From contig JAJZAL010000133.1 in assembly GCA_021799405.1 (NCBI GenBank), positions 1-14,394 of the forward strand: 14,394 nucleotides of DNA, given 5' to 3'. The notes below the pieces were generated by a model that saw nothing but the letters and a program-made list of their open reading frames with translations, did no database searches and had not been told where the DNA came from. Both the position numbers and the translations under genes were made by a program. The DNA is from Acidobacteriota bacterium. GTDB lineage: Bacteria > Acidobacteriota > Terriglobia > Terriglobales > Acidobacteriaceae. Shown piece after piece: positions 13,880 through 14,394 of the stretch. Numbering within the stretch: position 1 is the stretch's first letter; each line of letters begins with the position of its first letter.

Positions 13880-14394
13880 ATGAACCGCCGTGATCTGATT
13901 AAATCTTCGCTGCTCAGTGCGGGTGCTTTGGCAGCAGGTCCGATGGAGGCCCAACAAAGCACTTCCGGGGCCTATCCGGCCAATCATATGTGGCCGTATC
14001 CTCCGACCCAGCTCAACGGCGGCCGGATGCCCAACATTCTCTGGATATGCCCGGACATGCAACGTTTCGATACGATCGAGGGGTTGAACAATGAACACAT
14101 TCATACGCCCAACCTGCGCAAATTGATGTCCGAGTCAGTCACTCTGACGCATACTTATGTGCAGAACCCCGTATGCTCTCCGTCGCGAGCGAGCTTTCTA
14201 ACCGGAAGGTACCCGCACACAACTGGCCTGAGAGCGCTGGGGCAGCGCATCCGTCCGGACGAGCACGTAGTGACGCGCATTCTTTCAGACTCAGGATATG
14301 CGTGTGGTCTATCCGGCAAACTTCATCTCTCACCAACCTTTGGAGGGCGTCTTGAAGACCGCATCGATGATGGCTACGCTGTCTTTGACTGGAG
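13880..14394 (+). CDS. Cys-type sulfatase with twin-arginine-like leader (3' partial)
   Basis: The frame runs off the window end, leaving the first 171 residues. The family is the arylsulfatase/alkaline-phosphatase superfamily, which hydrolyses sulfate esters. The signature PVCSPSRASFLTG is present, with C99 as the residue expected to be converted to formylglycine and R103 beside it. PNILWICPDMQRFDT (51-65) gives the N-terminal metal-ligand strand, and SGKLHL (145-150) carries the conserved Lys and His. The N-terminus MNRRDLIKSSLLSAGALAAG looks like a Tat leader: paired Arg at 3-4, then a moderately hydrophobic stretch. It follows the TonB receptor by 120 bases on the same strand, so it probably desulfates what the receptor imports or exposes. 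Substrate class cannot be set because the C-terminal two thirds are missing; no formylglycine-generating enzyme is in the window. Confidence 0.93.
   Translation, partial: MNRRDLIKSSLLSAGALAAGPMEAQQSTSGAYPANHMWPYPPTQLNGGRMPNILWICPDMQRFDTIEGLNNEHIHTPNLRKLMSESVTLTHTYVQNPVCSPSRASFLTGRYPHTTGLRALGQRIRPDEHVVTRILSDSGYACGLSGKLHLSPTFGGRLEDRIDDGYAVFDW

Overview
The window looks like a chromosomal segment of an Acidobacteriota bacterium, probably class Terriglobia. Three things point there by family resemblance: an ImuA/ImuB/DnaE2 mutagenesis cassette with acidobacterial-style ImuA and DnaE2 sequence; a very large Oar-like TonB-dependent receptor with an N-terminal carboxypeptidase-regulatory domain and a C-terminus ending in Phe; and a NarL-type histidine kinase with an 'RGVVT...FVQDSTGGI' ectodomain. 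No rRNA, tRNA, CRISPR array, integrase or transposase was recognised.

Region 1 (1-5337, + strand) is a tightly packed translesion-synthesis operon. It holds the 3' part of imuA (5' end outside the window), imuB, and dnaE2 (imuC). The reading frames overlap by 4 and 8 bases, so translation is probably coupled. ImuB is a Y-family-like scaffold without catalytic acids and with a QLGLF clamp-binding motif. DnaE2 keeps the three polymerase aspartates but has lost metal-ligand histidines in its PHP domain.

Region 2 (5338-9610) is a regulatory module. After an AT-richer 416-base gap come a sugar-binding-type periplasmic lipoprotein (5754-6728) and, overlapping it by 8 bases, a hybrid-ectodomain sensor histidine kinase (6721-8937). 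A NarL/LuxR-type response regulator lies on the opposite strand (8978-9610), convergent with the kinase. An imperfect 15-pair inverted repeat sits between the two convergent genes and runs into the 3' end of the regulator gene.

Region 3 (9611-14394) is the likely output. A 648-base gap between the regulator and the receptor gene carries several palindromes and candidate promoters. It is followed by the TonB-dependent receptor (10259-13759) and the start of a Cys-type sulfatase with a twin-arginine-like leader (13880 to the window end). A reasonable model is that the lipoprotein binds a periplasmic sugar and signals through the kinase and regulator to control uptake and desulfation of a sulfated glycan. 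Everything in that model beyond gene identity and layout is inference.
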